Source of the DNA: Fibrobacter sp. | GTDB taxonomy: Bacteria > Fibrobacterota > Fibrobacteria > Fibrobacterales > Fibrobacteraceae | Direction of reading: 5' to 3' | Length of the DNA: 64,000 bases | NCBI GenBank assembly: GCA_017412605.1 | Contig: JAFPWY010000004.1 | Coordinates: forward strand, 1-64,000 | Part shown: positions 32,966 through 41,508 of the stretch, in pieces | Layout: each line of letters opens with the position of its first letter | How positions within the stretch are numbered: the first letter of the stretch is position 1 | Notes under the pieces: model-generated | Seen by the model: the letters and a program-made list of their open reading frames with translations, nothing else | Database searches by the model: none | What the model was told of the DNA's origin: nothing | Made by a program: the position numbers and the translations under genes

Positions 32966-34037
32966 AACGATCTCCCGATTTGGGGTCCATGGCATCGCGC
33001 ACGCCCTCGCCCACGAAGGTGGTCAGCAAAAGCGTTACGAACAAAGCGGCAACCGTACTCACCGAAATCCACGGTGCATACAAATTATTGAGTCCCTGGC
33101 TCATGAGTTCGCCCCAACTCGGTGTGGGCGGTTGCAGGCCAAAACCAAGGAAGTCCAGCGAAGTGAGGCTCCCGATACCGCCAATAAGCGTAAACGGGAA
33201 AAGCGTCACTACGGGAGTGAGCGCATTCGGCAAAATTTCCTTGAAAAAGATGTGGCGGTGGCCCAAGCCCAGCACCTTCGCCGACTGCACGTAAGTCATG
33301 CTGCGCAACTTGAGGAATTCCGCGCGCATGTAGTAGCTGAGCGAAATCCAGTTGAACGCCGCCATGATGAGAATCAGGAGCCAAAAACTGCGACCATAAA
33401 TGCTGCCGATAAGGATGACCACGTAAAGCATCGGCAGCGACGACCAAATTTCAATCATACGCTGCATGCCCGTGTCCCAGAATTTGCCTAGGTAGCCCTG
33501 AATGCCGCCAATGACAATCCCAAGGAAAGTCCCGAGGACGGTCAACAGGAGGCTGAAGCTGATGCAAATGCGGAATCCGTGAATCAGGCGGGAAAGCACG
33601 TCGCGGCCGTTGCTGTCGGTGCCGAGCCAGTGCCTTGCACTCGGAGCAAACGGAGGCGTTCCATCTTCGCTCAAGTCCGCTTTCAAGGGGTCGTGCGCAA
33701 TGGGCGGCATAATCGCCCAGGTCTCGGGGCAACCACCGGCACGGGTAAAGCCCTCGGCGGCATCTTCCTCGCACTCGCGCACTTCGGCAAAAATCTTCGC
33801 GTAATCGGCTTCCGTCTGGTAATCTCCGCCAAAGTCCGCATCGCTGTAACGCGCAAACGCAGGGAAATAGGACTTGCCGTTGTACTTTAAATAAAGGGGT
33901 TCGTCGTTCACTGTCCAGGGGCTGGTAAGCGAGAGCAAGTACGCCACCACAAGGACGACAAGGGACCAAAACGCACGCTTGTTCTTGCGAAAGCGTTTAA
34001 GACGGTTCAAAGTCTCTGTCGAAAGGCGAAATTTCAT
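32958..34037 (-). CDS. Peptide ABC transporter permease, YejE/DppC-like
   Basis: 359 residues. N-terminal anchor (FWSLVVLVVAYLLSL), a long periplasmic loop of about 110 residues that ends in ARHWLGTDSNGRDVLSRLIHG, then five further membrane segments with the inner-membrane component loop EFLKLRSMTYVQSAKVLGLGHRHIFFKEILPNALTP. The long loop after the first segment and HWLGTD..GRDV are characteristic of YejE, which with YejABF imports microcin C and peptides. Partner permease (YejB) and binding protein (YejA) are absent here. Confidence 0.9.
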   Translation of the reverse strand: MKFRLSTETLNRLKRFRKNKRAFWSLVVLVVAYLLSLTSPWTVNDEPLYLKYNGKSYFPAFARYSDADFGGDYQTEADYAKIFAEVRECEEDAAEGFTRAGGCPETWAIMPPIAHDPLKADLSEDGTPPFAPSARHWLGTDSNGRDVLSRLIHGFRICISFSLLLTVLGTFLGIVIGGIQGYLGKFWDTGMQRMIEIWSSLPMLYVVILIGSIYGRSFWLLILIMAAFNWISLSYYMRAEFLKLRSMTYVQSAKVLGLGHRHIFFKEILPNALTPVVTLFPFTLIGGIGSLTSLDFLGFGLQPPTPSWGELMSQGLNNLYAPWISVSTVAALFVTLLLTTFVGEGVRDAMDPKSGDRYV

Positions 34038-34121
34038 CTATGGGCAATATAGTAAATCATAAGAATAACTTTATTGAAAACTTTCTATCGGCAAGCCTAA
34101 ACTTATTTTTATATTAGGAAT

Positions 34122-34289
34122 ATGGACGATAAAAATCTTGAAAAAGAAGACAAGGCAACAGGCGCCGCGGAATCAAGCCAGACGCCAACTGACGCAGCCC
34201 AAAATCTGGCCGACGATCCGATTCTGAACGCCAGTTCCATCAATAGCGAAGACTATTGGTTTTTAAAGTTAAGCGGAAACGACAAGTAA
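34122..34289 (+). CDS. Small acidic protein, 55 codons
   Basis: A short frame with an AGGA box 5 bases before its ATG and a stop 7 bases before hflX. The product begins MDDKNLEKEDKATG and ends DYWFLKLSGNDK; it is acidic, without signal or membrane segment. Position, ribosome-binding site and spacing suggest a real gene co-transcribed with hflX. Family not recognised. Confidence 0.55.
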   Translation: MDDKNLEKEDKATGAAESSQTPTDAAQNLADDPILNASSINSEDYWFLKLSGNDK

Positions 34290-34296
34290 TTTTTTA

Positions 34297-35505
34297 ATGA
34301 AGCAAATAACAGAGCACAAACCCCAAAAAGAGCGCTGCATTCTCGTTGGCATTTCGACGCCCAAGGTACGCCCGTGGCTCGCCGGAGAACAGCTCGCGGA
34401 ACTGGGAAGGCTCGCCGAGACTGCAGGCGCCGAAGTAGCGCAGAGTTTCTTGCAGCGGGTTCAAAATTTCAGCCCGGCAACGCTTATCGGCGAAGGCAAG
34501 GTGAACGAAGTCAAGCGCGCCCTCGAAGAGCAGAACGCCAAGATGGTCGTGTTCGACGACGACCTTTCAGGTTCCCAAGTGAGGAACCTGGAGCAGCGCC
34601 TGCCCGGAATCAAGGTGCTCGACCGTACGGGCCTCATCCTCGACATTTTTGCAAAGCACGCCATCACGGCAGAAAGCCGCCTGATGGTCGAAGTCGCGCA
34701 GCTGCAATACATGATGCCGCGGCTCACCGGTGCGTGGACGCACCTATGCCGCCAACACAATGGCGGCATCGGCACCAAGGGGCCGGGTGAGACGCAGCTC
34801 GAAACCGACCGCCGCATGATCCGCAAGCGCATCCAGGAGCTCAAGAAAAAACTCGAGAAAATCGAGGAGGCCCGTGAAAGCCAGGCGAACAAGCGCAACG
34901 ACATTTTCCAGGTCGGCATTGTCGGCTATACGAACGCAGGCAAATCCACGCTCACGAACCGCCTCACCGGCGCCGACGTGTACGTGGAAGACAAACTCTT
35001 TGCAACACTCGACAGCACCACGCGCAAACTCTACCTGGACGGGGAAAACATCATCCTCTCCGATACGGTAGGCTTTATCCGCAAGCTCCCGCACAATCTC
35101 ATCGAGACTTTCAAGAGCACGCTCGGAGTCGCCGCGCATGCCGACTGCATTTTGGAAGTCGTGGACGGTTCGGCTCCCGACTACCGCGAGCACCTGGAAG
35201 TGACGCACAAGACGCTCGAAGGCATCATCAGCAAGGACACTCCGCGCATCCGCGTGTTCAACAAGGCCGAAATCTGCGACGAGACGAGACGCACGGAGCT
35301 CCGCGAGAACTACCCGGAGGCCATCCAGGTGAGCGCCAAGGAAAACATCGGCATGGAAAGGCTGAAGAACGCCTTCAAGGAACAGCTGGAAAACTGGAAA
35401 AAGAAACGCGAGGCACATGAAGCTGCCGAAAAGGAGCGCGCCGAAGCACCATGGAAAGAGGTGCCGGCAGAATCAGTCGTAGACCATCCGATCTACGCGG
35501 AATAG
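34297..35505 (+). CDS. hflX: GTPase HflX
   Basis: 402 residues; a ribosome-associated GTPase that can split stalled or stressed 70S ribosomes. N-terminal HflX domain (FSPATLIGEGKVNEVK, VFDDDLSGSQVRNLE, GGIGTKGPGETQLETDRR), a coiled-coil linker (KKLEKIEEARESQ), then the G domain with GYTNAGKSTL (G1), DTVGFIRKLPH (G3) and FNKAEIC (G4, NKxE in place of NKxD). Its last 33 bases overlap the convergent lipoprotein gene. Confidence 0.95.
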   Translation: MKQITEHKPQKERCILVGISTPKVRPWLAGEQLAELGRLAETAGAEVAQSFLQRVQNFSPATLIGEGKVNEVKRALEEQNAKMVVFDDDLSGSQVRNLEQRLPGIKVLDRTGLILDIFAKHAITAESRLMVEVAQLQYMMPRLTGAWTHLCRQHNGGIGTKGPGETQLETDRRMIRKRIQELKKKLEKIEEARESQANKRNDIFQVGIVGYTNAGKSTLTNRLTGADVYVEDKLFATLDSTTRKLYLDGENIILSDTVGFIRKLPHNLIETFKSTLGVAAHADCILEVVDGSAPDYREHLEVTHKTLEGIISKDTPRIRVFNKAEICDETRRTELRENYPEAIQVSAKENIGMERLKNAFKEQLENWKKKREAHEAAEKERAEAPWKEVPAESVVDHPIYAE

Positions 35506-36729
35506 CGTCGACTTGAACGAAAAATATTTAACATCGTCATTTTCCGCATCGATAGCAAACTTATGCTCATCGAATGTGCAAATGCACCTAGACGCATTCG
35601 ACAAATCTTCATAATCTACAAATAACGTATCACCCGACCGTTTCTGCAAAACGCGGGTTTCAATCTTGCAAAAGTCCTCGACATTCGACACCGTCATGAC
35701 ATACATGCCGTTCTCGAAACCAAGAAGCGCCACAGGAAGGTCCTTGGACCCGTTCGCAAGAGTCGCCCTCGTTTCCACCACGGGGGTTTCGTCCTTTTGG
35801 CACGTTCCCCTTACATAGCCAGTCTTTTTAAGCCGTTCCTTCTCGGAAAGAGGCGACCCCGACTTCAATGCCATTGTCGTATTGCGGTCGAATGTCAAAT
35901 ATTGAGCCGTAGCATAGGCTTGCCCTTTCTCGAGTTCAAAGGAAATCCGCGTCGGGCAAATACAATCGGCCCACAGGCTGGACTCCTCGTAGGTCGGCAC
36001 CGCATAAAGAGTATCCCCCGACAAGAACGCACTCACGTCCGTGACAACCGCGCCACAAGTCAAGGATATGTTTTCCAGGACAACCTTCATCTCGCCGGAT
36101 GCGCTCATGAAATATGTCGCCGAAGGAGAGGAGTCATCCGAAATCACAAGCCGGTCAAGCTTGACGCCTTCGTCCTTCATACATTCTGAAGCGATATTCG
36201 TCGCCTGCTGGTGAGCAGTTACATTCGAAGACGATTCAACAACCCCGTCTGAGCTAGAAGAAAATGAACTGGAAGAAGGTTCCAATACGGGAGGAACCGG
36301 CACATCGTTCGAAGAAGACTCCGGTTCGGGTGTTGGCGGAATAGGTTCTACAACAGGATCTTCTTTAGAAGAAGATGATGTCTTTGTCTTGTTACTGGAC
36401 GAAGATTTCTCCACGGCAGCCGCGCTAGAAGACGCTTTCACGGAACTGGAAGATTCATCCTCTGAGTTGGAGGCTTTCTCCTTTGAGCTGGAAGATTTCT
36501 CCTTTGATGACGAGCTTGCAGAAGATTCCTTCAACGAAGATGAAGACAATCGAGTTGATTTATCGCTGGATGACTTCGCCTTCTGCGACGAGGAACTCTG
36601 AACCTTCTCGGAGGATGACGTGTCGACCTTGGACACTAATTCCTCTTGATCCAAGGACATGGTCGAATCGGCGTCACAAGCCCAAAGAACAAACACCAAC
36701 GCCGCTCCGTAGACAACCAATTTTTTCAT
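35473..36729 (-). CDS. Ser-rich lipoprotein, function unknown
   Basis: 418 residues. Signal peptide with lipobox-like FVLWAC (Cys18), then an unusually long Ser/Lys/Glu linker (about residues 35-160, with EPIPPTPEPESSS). The folded part (about 170-418) has repeated Cys positions (LTCGAVV, ADCICPT, RGTCQKD, DFCKIETR, SRCICTFD) and probably is two similar beta modules: each has a hydrophobic strand pair followed by a Cys-x-Cys (DCIC, RCIC). No family recognised. The start has a GGGAGG ribosome-binding site. Converges on hflX with coding overlap. Confidence 0.75.
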   Translation of the reverse strand: MKKLVVYGAALVFVLWACDADSTMSLDQEELVSKVDTSSSEKVQSSSSQKAKSSSDKSTRLSSSSLKESSASSSSKEKSSSSKEKASNSEDESSSSVKASSSAAAVEKSSSSNKTKTSSSSKEDPVVEPIPPTPEPESSSNDVPVPPVLEPSSSSFSSSSDGVVESSSNVTAHQQATNIASECMKDEGVKLDRLVISDDSSPSATYFMSASGEMKVVLENISLTCGAVVTDVSAFLSGDTLYAVPTYEESSLWADCICPTRISFELEKGQAYATAQYLTFDRNTTMALKSGSPLSEKERLKKTGYVRGTCQKDETPVVETRATLANGSKDLPVALLGFENGMYVMTVSNVEDFCKIETRVLQKRSGDTLFVDYEDLSNASRCICTFDEHKFAIDAENDDVKYFSFKSTLFRVDRMVYD

Positions 36730-36829
36730 AAGCACCTCCCCGGTTCTTTCTCAATATAATCTCAAGAATACAGTTTGACAAACCCCTACATTGACCGCCC
36801 ATCCCAAAAAGACTACTTTTTCGCCCAGA

Positions 36830-37420
36830 ATGAACAAAGAAGAGCTGAAAGAAAAGTACGGAAAGAAGCGCGTGCCGCACGAGTGGCGCGGTACAGACAA
36901 ATTTACCACGCTCGTCGTGACGTTTTTCGGTTCAGGAATGAGCCCGAAGGCGCCCGGCACCATGGGAAGCCTCGCCGCAGCGATTGTCGCCTACCCCATG
37001 GCTATACTAAGTTCCAGATACTGGTTCCAGTACACGCACGTCATAAACGAGCAGGCCACCGGCACCCGCACATACGGGCTATTCCTCGTCGCAGCCCTCA
37101 TTGTATTCTTTGCCTCCATTCCGTTCGTAAACAAGGCGATGAAGGACACCGGCACAGAAGACCCCGGCTGGATTGTCATTGACGAAGTCTGCGGCATCTT
37201 CATGAGTCTCGCGTTCATCCCGGCCGAAATCATCCTCGCCCACCCCTGGATTCTCGCCGTCGCGTTCGGGCTATTCCGCTTCTTCGACATCCTGAAACCG
37301 CTCGGCATACACAAGTTCGAGAAATTCCCCGGAGCATGGGGTGTGATGGCAGATGACCTGCTAGGCGGAGTCTATGCGGGAATCCTGCTGTGCGCAGGCT
37401 ATGCATTCCTGTTCATGTAA
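36830..37420 (+). CDS. pgpA: Phosphatidylglycerophosphatase A
   Basis: 196 residues from the ATG at 36830 (a TTG at 36791 is possible). PgpA motifs: GSGMSPKAPGTMGSLAA near the N-terminus, DPGWIVIDEVCG in the middle and FRFFDILKPLGIHKFEKFPGAWGVMADDLLGG near the end, with membrane segments between. It removes the phosphate from phosphatidylglycerophosphate to give phosphatidylglycerol. Stands alone, between two minus-strand secreted-protein genes. Confidence 0.92.
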   Translation: MNKEELKEKYGKKRVPHEWRGTDKFTTLVVTFFGSGMSPKAPGTMGSLAAAIVAYPMAILSSRYWFQYTHVINEQATGTRTYGLFLVAALIVFFASIPFVNKAMKDTGTEDPGWIVIDEVCGIFMSLAFIPAEIILAHPWILAVAFGLFRFFDILKPLGIHKFEKFPGAWGVMADDLLGGVYAGILLCAGYAFLFM

Positions 37421-37471
37421 TACAAGCACTCGCCGGCAAGGCTACGCAAATAGCAAACCCGGCTTGTACAG

Positions 37472-38050
37472 CTAGTAATCCTTGAGGCAGCGCACGGAAT
37501 ACATGTTGCTGCTGATATCGAAATCCATGCCGAAGTCCCCCGGAGGCGCGAGGTGCCAACCGAAGGCATCGCCGTCTTCGCTTGTGGCACTCCAGAAATG
37601 CGCGGAGACTCCCAGTTCCATGAACTCGTCGGTCGCCTTGCCCGCCGGCACGACGTCGAAACCATAGCGGTCGCTGCCGTCCCACTTGTCGCGAGACTTG
37701 AGGCTCACCCAAGCGGCTTCCTTGCCGTCGCTATCTTCGATGAAGGTGCGGAAACGTTTCCACTCGTCGTTATCGGGCAAGTGCCACCCCGAAGGGCAAG
37801 CCTTTGTCGCCATCTCGTAATTGTAGAGGCGGCCGTACTTCGCGCAATTCTCGGGCTTGTTGTCGTAACAGGCACTCCCCTTCACGTTATATGCGATATT
37901 TTCGGCCATCCACACACGGCTCCCGACGACGACCGTTTTGTAAGTATGGCCATCACGGCCATCGCGGAACGACCCCGTCTGCGGGGCAGCGGAACACACG
38001 AGCGGGAGCAGCACCAGCGCGGCCATCATTTTTCCAAAGACATTCTTCAT
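37472..38050 (-). CDS. Secreted single FSU-domain protein, minimal form
   Basis: 192 residues. A signal peptide ends near VCSAA; the residue before Cys is Val, so a normal lipobox is doubtful and signal peptidase I cleavage is more likely. There is no Ser linker: the FSU domain begins directly (DGRDGHTYKTVVVGSRVWMAEN) and runs to SVRCLKDY. CPSGWHLPDNDEW and HFWSAT are present. It is the shortest FSU protein here and may show the minimal domain. Confidence 0.85.
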   Translation of the reverse strand: MKNVFGKMMAALVLLPLVCSAAPQTGSFRDGRDGHTYKTVVVGSRVWMAENIAYNVKGSACYDNKPENCAKYGRLYNYEMATKACPSGWHLPDNDEWKRFRTFIEDSDGKEAAWVSLKSRDKWDGSDRYGFDVVPAGKATDEFMELGVSAHFWSATSEDGDAFGWHLAPPGDFGMDFDISSNMYSVRCLKDY

Positions 38051-38086
38051 AAAAATCCTTAGCGCAATCCTGTATGCGCAGATAAG

Positions 38087-39016
38087 CTAGAACTTTATCG
38101 GATACAGCAAGTACCAATGGAATTCCGGATACACTTGGATTGTCGGCGCAGGCAGCTTGAAATAGTTCAGGTACTTGATAATGGTGCGGGCCATGCGGCT
38201 CTGCGGGCGGAAAGCCTCCAAATCGTAGTCGAACGCCAGATAAACTTCACGGCGCGGATGCGGTTCCTTGGTAAAAACCTTCTCGTCGATACTCAAACCG
38301 GCTGCGAAAGCAAGCCAGCTCGGATAAAAAGCCCTAGCCCCAGACGGCAGCAAACGATATGGCTTGAACGAGAGCCAGAAAGTTTGGTTTACGTAGTCGT
38401 CGGTAAACACACCCGTGTCGCTCTGCCTGTAGTACGCCTTGGTATTGATCCAGTAGCTCCACTTGAAATCAATGTACTTGAATGCGGGAATGTAGCGTTC
38501 CGCCATCGGATAAAATCCGCCGAGCGTTCCCGAAAGCACGTCGAACACGCTGAAGCCCCATTCCGGGGAATAGCCGTCCTTCACATCAATAGCGACATGG
38601 GTCATCATCGCCGAAAGGCCGGCATACAGGTAAGCGTTGAACTCGCTCGTCCCGGCCCAGCGATAACCTTCGTAGAACGATTCCCCCAAAATGACACCAC
38701 CGAAAAAGTGGCCAAACTTGTCGAGGTTCATCGCATAGTCAAAATCGTTCTCGAAATGGAAATGGCTATGTTCGTCGTTCCACCAGCCCTTCGCAAAGAC
38801 AAGCCCGTATGCAGCACCATAAGCGAGAACCGTTAAAGAAGCTACGCCAACAGCCTTCGGGACAGAAACCTCCGCGGCAATATCCGTCGAGTCCTCGCTG
38901 CGGTAATCCCACGTGGAATCACGCCAGGTGTACGGATCGCCTGGAGCTGCCACAGCAGTTCCGGCAAGCAGCACCAACACAAAAAAAGCGATTATTTTCG
39001 AACCAGCCAATTTCAC
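38087..39016 (-). CDS. DUF2279 family (YfiM-like) exported protein
   Basis: 309 residues with a signal peptide (FFVLVLLAGTAVAAP). The family core is NLDKFGHFFGGVILGESFYEGYRWAG and KDGYSPEWGFSVFDVLSGTLGG, which fits DUF2279. Membrane-like segments near residues 55-75 and a C-terminal YPIKF suggest an envelope, possibly outer-membrane, location. Function unknown. Confidence 0.8.
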   Translation of the reverse strand: MKLAGSKIIAFFVLVLLAGTAVAAPGDPYTWRDSTWDYRSEDSTDIAAEVSVPKAVGVASLTVLAYGAAYGLVFAKGWWNDEHSHFHFENDFDYAMNLDKFGHFFGGVILGESFYEGYRWAGTSEFNAYLYAGLSAMMTHVAIDVKDGYSPEWGFSVFDVLSGTLGGFYPMAERYIPAFKYIDFKWSYWINTKAYYRQSDTGVFTDDYVNQTFWLSFKPYRLLPSGARAFYPSWLAFAAGLSIDEKVFTKEPHPRREVYLAFDYDLEAFRPQSRMARTIIKYLNYFKLPAPTIQVYPEFHWYLLYPIKF

Positions 39017-39067
39017 ACGCGTAAAGATAGATAAGTCTCGCCGAAATTTGAACTACGAGGCGATTTT

Positions 39068-39796
39068 TTAATGGATTCTATCGGAGTCCTTTACGCAGCG
39101 AACGGACAGGTCATCACTAGAACCTGCTGAATACTTCGGCTCAAAAACTTTCTTTTCATCTGTATCAAATCGTTTGTAGTGATCCACAGGTGTTTCAGTC
39201 CAAAAGTAAGCCCTATATCCGTCATATCCATATATCGTTGTTATGGCCGGTAAAACGTTGAAGCCGCAATCGTCCGAGCCATTGCCGTTGTCTCCGGGAT
39301 TCAATGGTTTCCATCCATTCTTTGATTTCAAACGTATAGATGCCAGCGAATCCCCTCCCATTACCTGAATCAATTCACTCCATTCTTCTCCATTTGGCAG
39401 ATGCCAGCTAGGTGGACAGAACTTTTTAGAATAGCCATAACTATAAATCCGTCCTTTCTCGGTACAGAGATCTTCCTCATAATGACAGTAAGATACTTCT
39501 GTCGAATAGTTTAAGACACGATCCCGGTCTTCCTTTTTTTCAATTTCCCTATACCTCAAATTTTGGGCCATCCATACCTGCTTGCCAATAGTGGTATACC
39601 GATAGCTGTTGCTATCCCTCTCGTCCACGAAAGTTCCCCGATTCGGCATGCCGTAGGCGTTTGTGCCTGATTCCGGGCAAACCACTGCGGCATCGAAATC
39701 ATCGTGAACTTTTTCATCATCTTCTTCATCCCCGCCGGAAAGGCAGGAAGAAAAAAATACAGCACACAAAAGCAGTACAATGATTTTTAATTTCAT
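39068..39796 (-). CDS. FSU-domain lipoprotein, short linker
   Basis: 242 residues. Lipobox FFSSC (Cys18), then an acidic instead of Ser-rich linker (GGDEEDDEKVHDDFD). The domain begins with CPESGTNAYGMPNRGTFVDERD and contains WMAQNLRY, CPPSWHLPNGEEW and SVRCVKD near the end. The CPE(S/T)GTNAYGMPNRGTF start is shared with the gene at 40450, so these two form a subfamily separate from the paralogues at 1421 and 3793. Confidence 0.85.
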   Translation of the reverse strand: MKLKIIVLLLCAVFFSSCLSGGDEEDDEKVHDDFDAAVVCPESGTNAYGMPNRGTFVDERDSNSYRYTTIGKQVWMAQNLRYREIEKKEDRDRVLNYSTEVSYCHYEEDLCTEKGRIYSYGYSKKFCPPSWHLPNGEEWSELIQVMGGDSLASIRLKSKNGWKPLNPGDNGNGSDDCGFNVLPAITTIYGYDGYRAYFWTETPVDHYKRFDTDEKKVFEPKYSAGSSDDLSVRCVKDSDRIH

Positions 39797-39809
39797 AACA
39801 ACGAATTAC

Positions 39810-40445
39810 CTAGAATTCAAAAAGTTTATCTGGAAACTTAGCAGAACTGCGCAATGCAAGGATTTCTGTCGTCACTTTGGTCTCAATGCCAGATACGATT
39901 ACAGAAACCTCCATCTTTTTGAGGTTGTCAGAAGCATCGTAGGTGAATGTGGTCAGTGTATTCCTTTCGGCATCATTACTTTCTATTTTCTCTATGCGTT
40001 TTTTTGCGGAATCGTAATACAACGTTCCTTTGTCACCGACAATTGAATACAGGTCGCCCGATACATGAACGGGTTCGTGCCAGTCGCCGGAATCAAGCGG
40101 ATTGAACTTCGTATAGGATTGCGCCTCCAGAGCCTCGCCATTGTATGGCAATATCTGCGACTTTTTCGTATTCAAGTCTATCACCTTCATACGCGAACCG
40201 TTCACAATACTGCGCTGGTTCAGGAGAGGGGACTTCATCTCAGTATAAGTCTTGGAGGTTCCCTTTTGCACCATGTAAATGGAAACAACCTGCTTGCCCG
40301 CAGGAGTGTCGACCGTGGTCCTGATGCTCATCTCCACGGAATCGCGGGCAAAAGCGGACTTCTTGAGCTCTGCACGGACCTGGTCAAGGGAAAGCGCGAA
40401 GGAGGATATGGAAAAGAGAAGGAGGGAAAAGATGATTGTTTTCAT
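39810..40445 (-). CDS. Periplasmic LolA-like protein
   Basis: 211 residues with a signal peptide (FSLLLFSISSFALS). The mature protein reads as a half-barrel of the LolA/LolB type: KQVVSIYMVQKGTSKTYTEM, VNGSRMKVIDLNTKKSQIL and KRIEKIESNDAERNTLTTFTYDAS, as in outer-membrane lipoprotein-sorting relatives. It lies between two FSU lipoprotein genes of the same subfamily (14 and 5 bases away), so it could help handle those lipoproteins; this is inference from position. Confidence 0.7.
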   Translation of the reverse strand: MKTIIFSLLLFSISSFALSLDQVRAELKKSAFARDSVEMSIRTTVDTPAGKQVVSIYMVQKGTSKTYTEMKSPLLNQRSIVNGSRMKVIDLNTKKSQILPYNGEALEAQSYTKFNPLDSGDWHEPVHVSGDLYSIVGDKGTLYYDSAKKRIEKIESNDAERNTLTTFTYDASDNLKKMEVSVIVSGIETKVTTEILALRSSAKFPDKLFEF

Positions 40446-40449
40446 AGTA

Positions 40450-41244
40450 CTAGTCCTTTACACAGCGGATGGGTATTTTATGTAGATTAGCATCTTCAAA
40501 GAAAGTGGCGTACATCAATTGCGCGATGTAAACATACTCAGAACTATATTGCGTACTAGTCCAATAATCTGCAGAGTGAAAGACGCTCTCAAAATTTACA
40601 ATTGGCACACAAGCATGCCCCGCTTGAACGAAAGAAAAAGCGCACACATCTGAAACGGTTTGCCACCAAGGAACCACTTTCATCAACCGTTCCATATTTC
40701 CATCCATTTGAACAAAAAGTGTCTCCCATTCATTTCTTGTGGGAACATGCCATCCTTTGGGACAAACAGAGTCTACGATATCCCAGTCTAACGGACCATG
40801 ATCATCGCCATTGACAATCAAGGAATAGTACCGTCCAAATGTCGCAACAAATTCTGCAGCAATGCAATCTGCGTCTGTACACTTGCTCTGCATCGCTTTT
40901 CCAATTTCACCGAGACCCGTAGTATCGTGGCGATAGACTGTATCCTTTTTTTGTTCATCTACATAAAAGTAATCCTCTCCGGGTGCATAACTGTATGGAT
41001 ATGGAAGCTTGTATCTCAAATTCTCCGCCATCCACACCTGATTCCCGATAGTAGTATACCTATAAACTTGTCCATCGCGTTCATCGGTAAATGTTCCACG
41101 ATTGGGCATGCCATAGGCGTTCGTACCCGTTTCCGGGCACACCTTCGCGGCATCCCAACCATCGCCATCATCGTCAGGTTCCGTCGTACACGACACTAGA
41201 AAAGCCAGCATCGGCACAATCAAGAAACTTGCAAATCTTTTCAC
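40450..41244 (-). CDS. FSU-domain lipoprotein
   Basis: 264 residues. Lipobox FLVSC (Cys19), short acidic linker (TTEPDDDGDGWD), then the FSU domain: CPETGTNAYGMPNRGTFTDERD, WMAENLRY, CPKGWHVPTRNEW, YWTSTQ and PIRCVKD. An insert of about 50 residues after LRYKLPYPYS, with CTDADCIAAEFVATFGRYYS, distinguishes it. First gene of the group with the LolA-like and the 39068 lipoprotein genes. Confidence 0.85.
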   Translation of the reverse strand: MKRFASFLIVPMLAFLVSCTTEPDDDGDGWDAAKVCPETGTNAYGMPNRGTFTDERDGQVYRYTTIGNQVWMAENLRYKLPYPYSYAPGEDYFYVDEQKKDTVYRHDTTGLGEIGKAMQSKCTDADCIAAEFVATFGRYYSLIVNGDDHGPLDWDIVDSVCPKGWHVPTRNEWETLFVQMDGNMERLMKVVPWWQTVSDVCAFSFVQAGHACVPIVNFESVFHSADYWTSTQYSSEYVYIAQLMYATFFEDANLHKIPIRCVKD

Positions 41245-41442
41245 GAACCCATTCCCCCTATTTCAAAGCCACCAGATATTCCCATCGAAATTTTAGAACT
41301 AAGTTGTTCTACACAAACGAAACATAGTAAAGGTTACCGCCAGCGGCTACCTTCGAAGGTATCGCAGAGGCAGATTGACGTCATCTGCAACGCAGACAAA
41401 TAAAATTCCTCATTTTCCATCGGACAAAAACCGTCGTAAAAA

Positions 41443-41476
41443 CGTCTATAGTAACAGACGGACAAGTGCCCGTCCG
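41443..41476 (+). promoter_or_regulatory. Two-hairpin leader element upstream of Rpn gene (copy 3)
   Basis: CGTCT (41443-41447) pairs with AGACG (41456-41460), and CGGAC (41459-41463) with GTCCG (41472-41476). The first stem-loop matches the copies at 1219-1236 and 3549-3566 (CGTCTATA, four bases, CAGACG); the second stem differs in sequence but keeps pairing. Distance to the Rpn ATG is 32 bases. Confidence 0.55.
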
Positions 41477-41508
41477 CGAACCGGCGCGTTCCGGAATGGA
41501 AAAGACAT

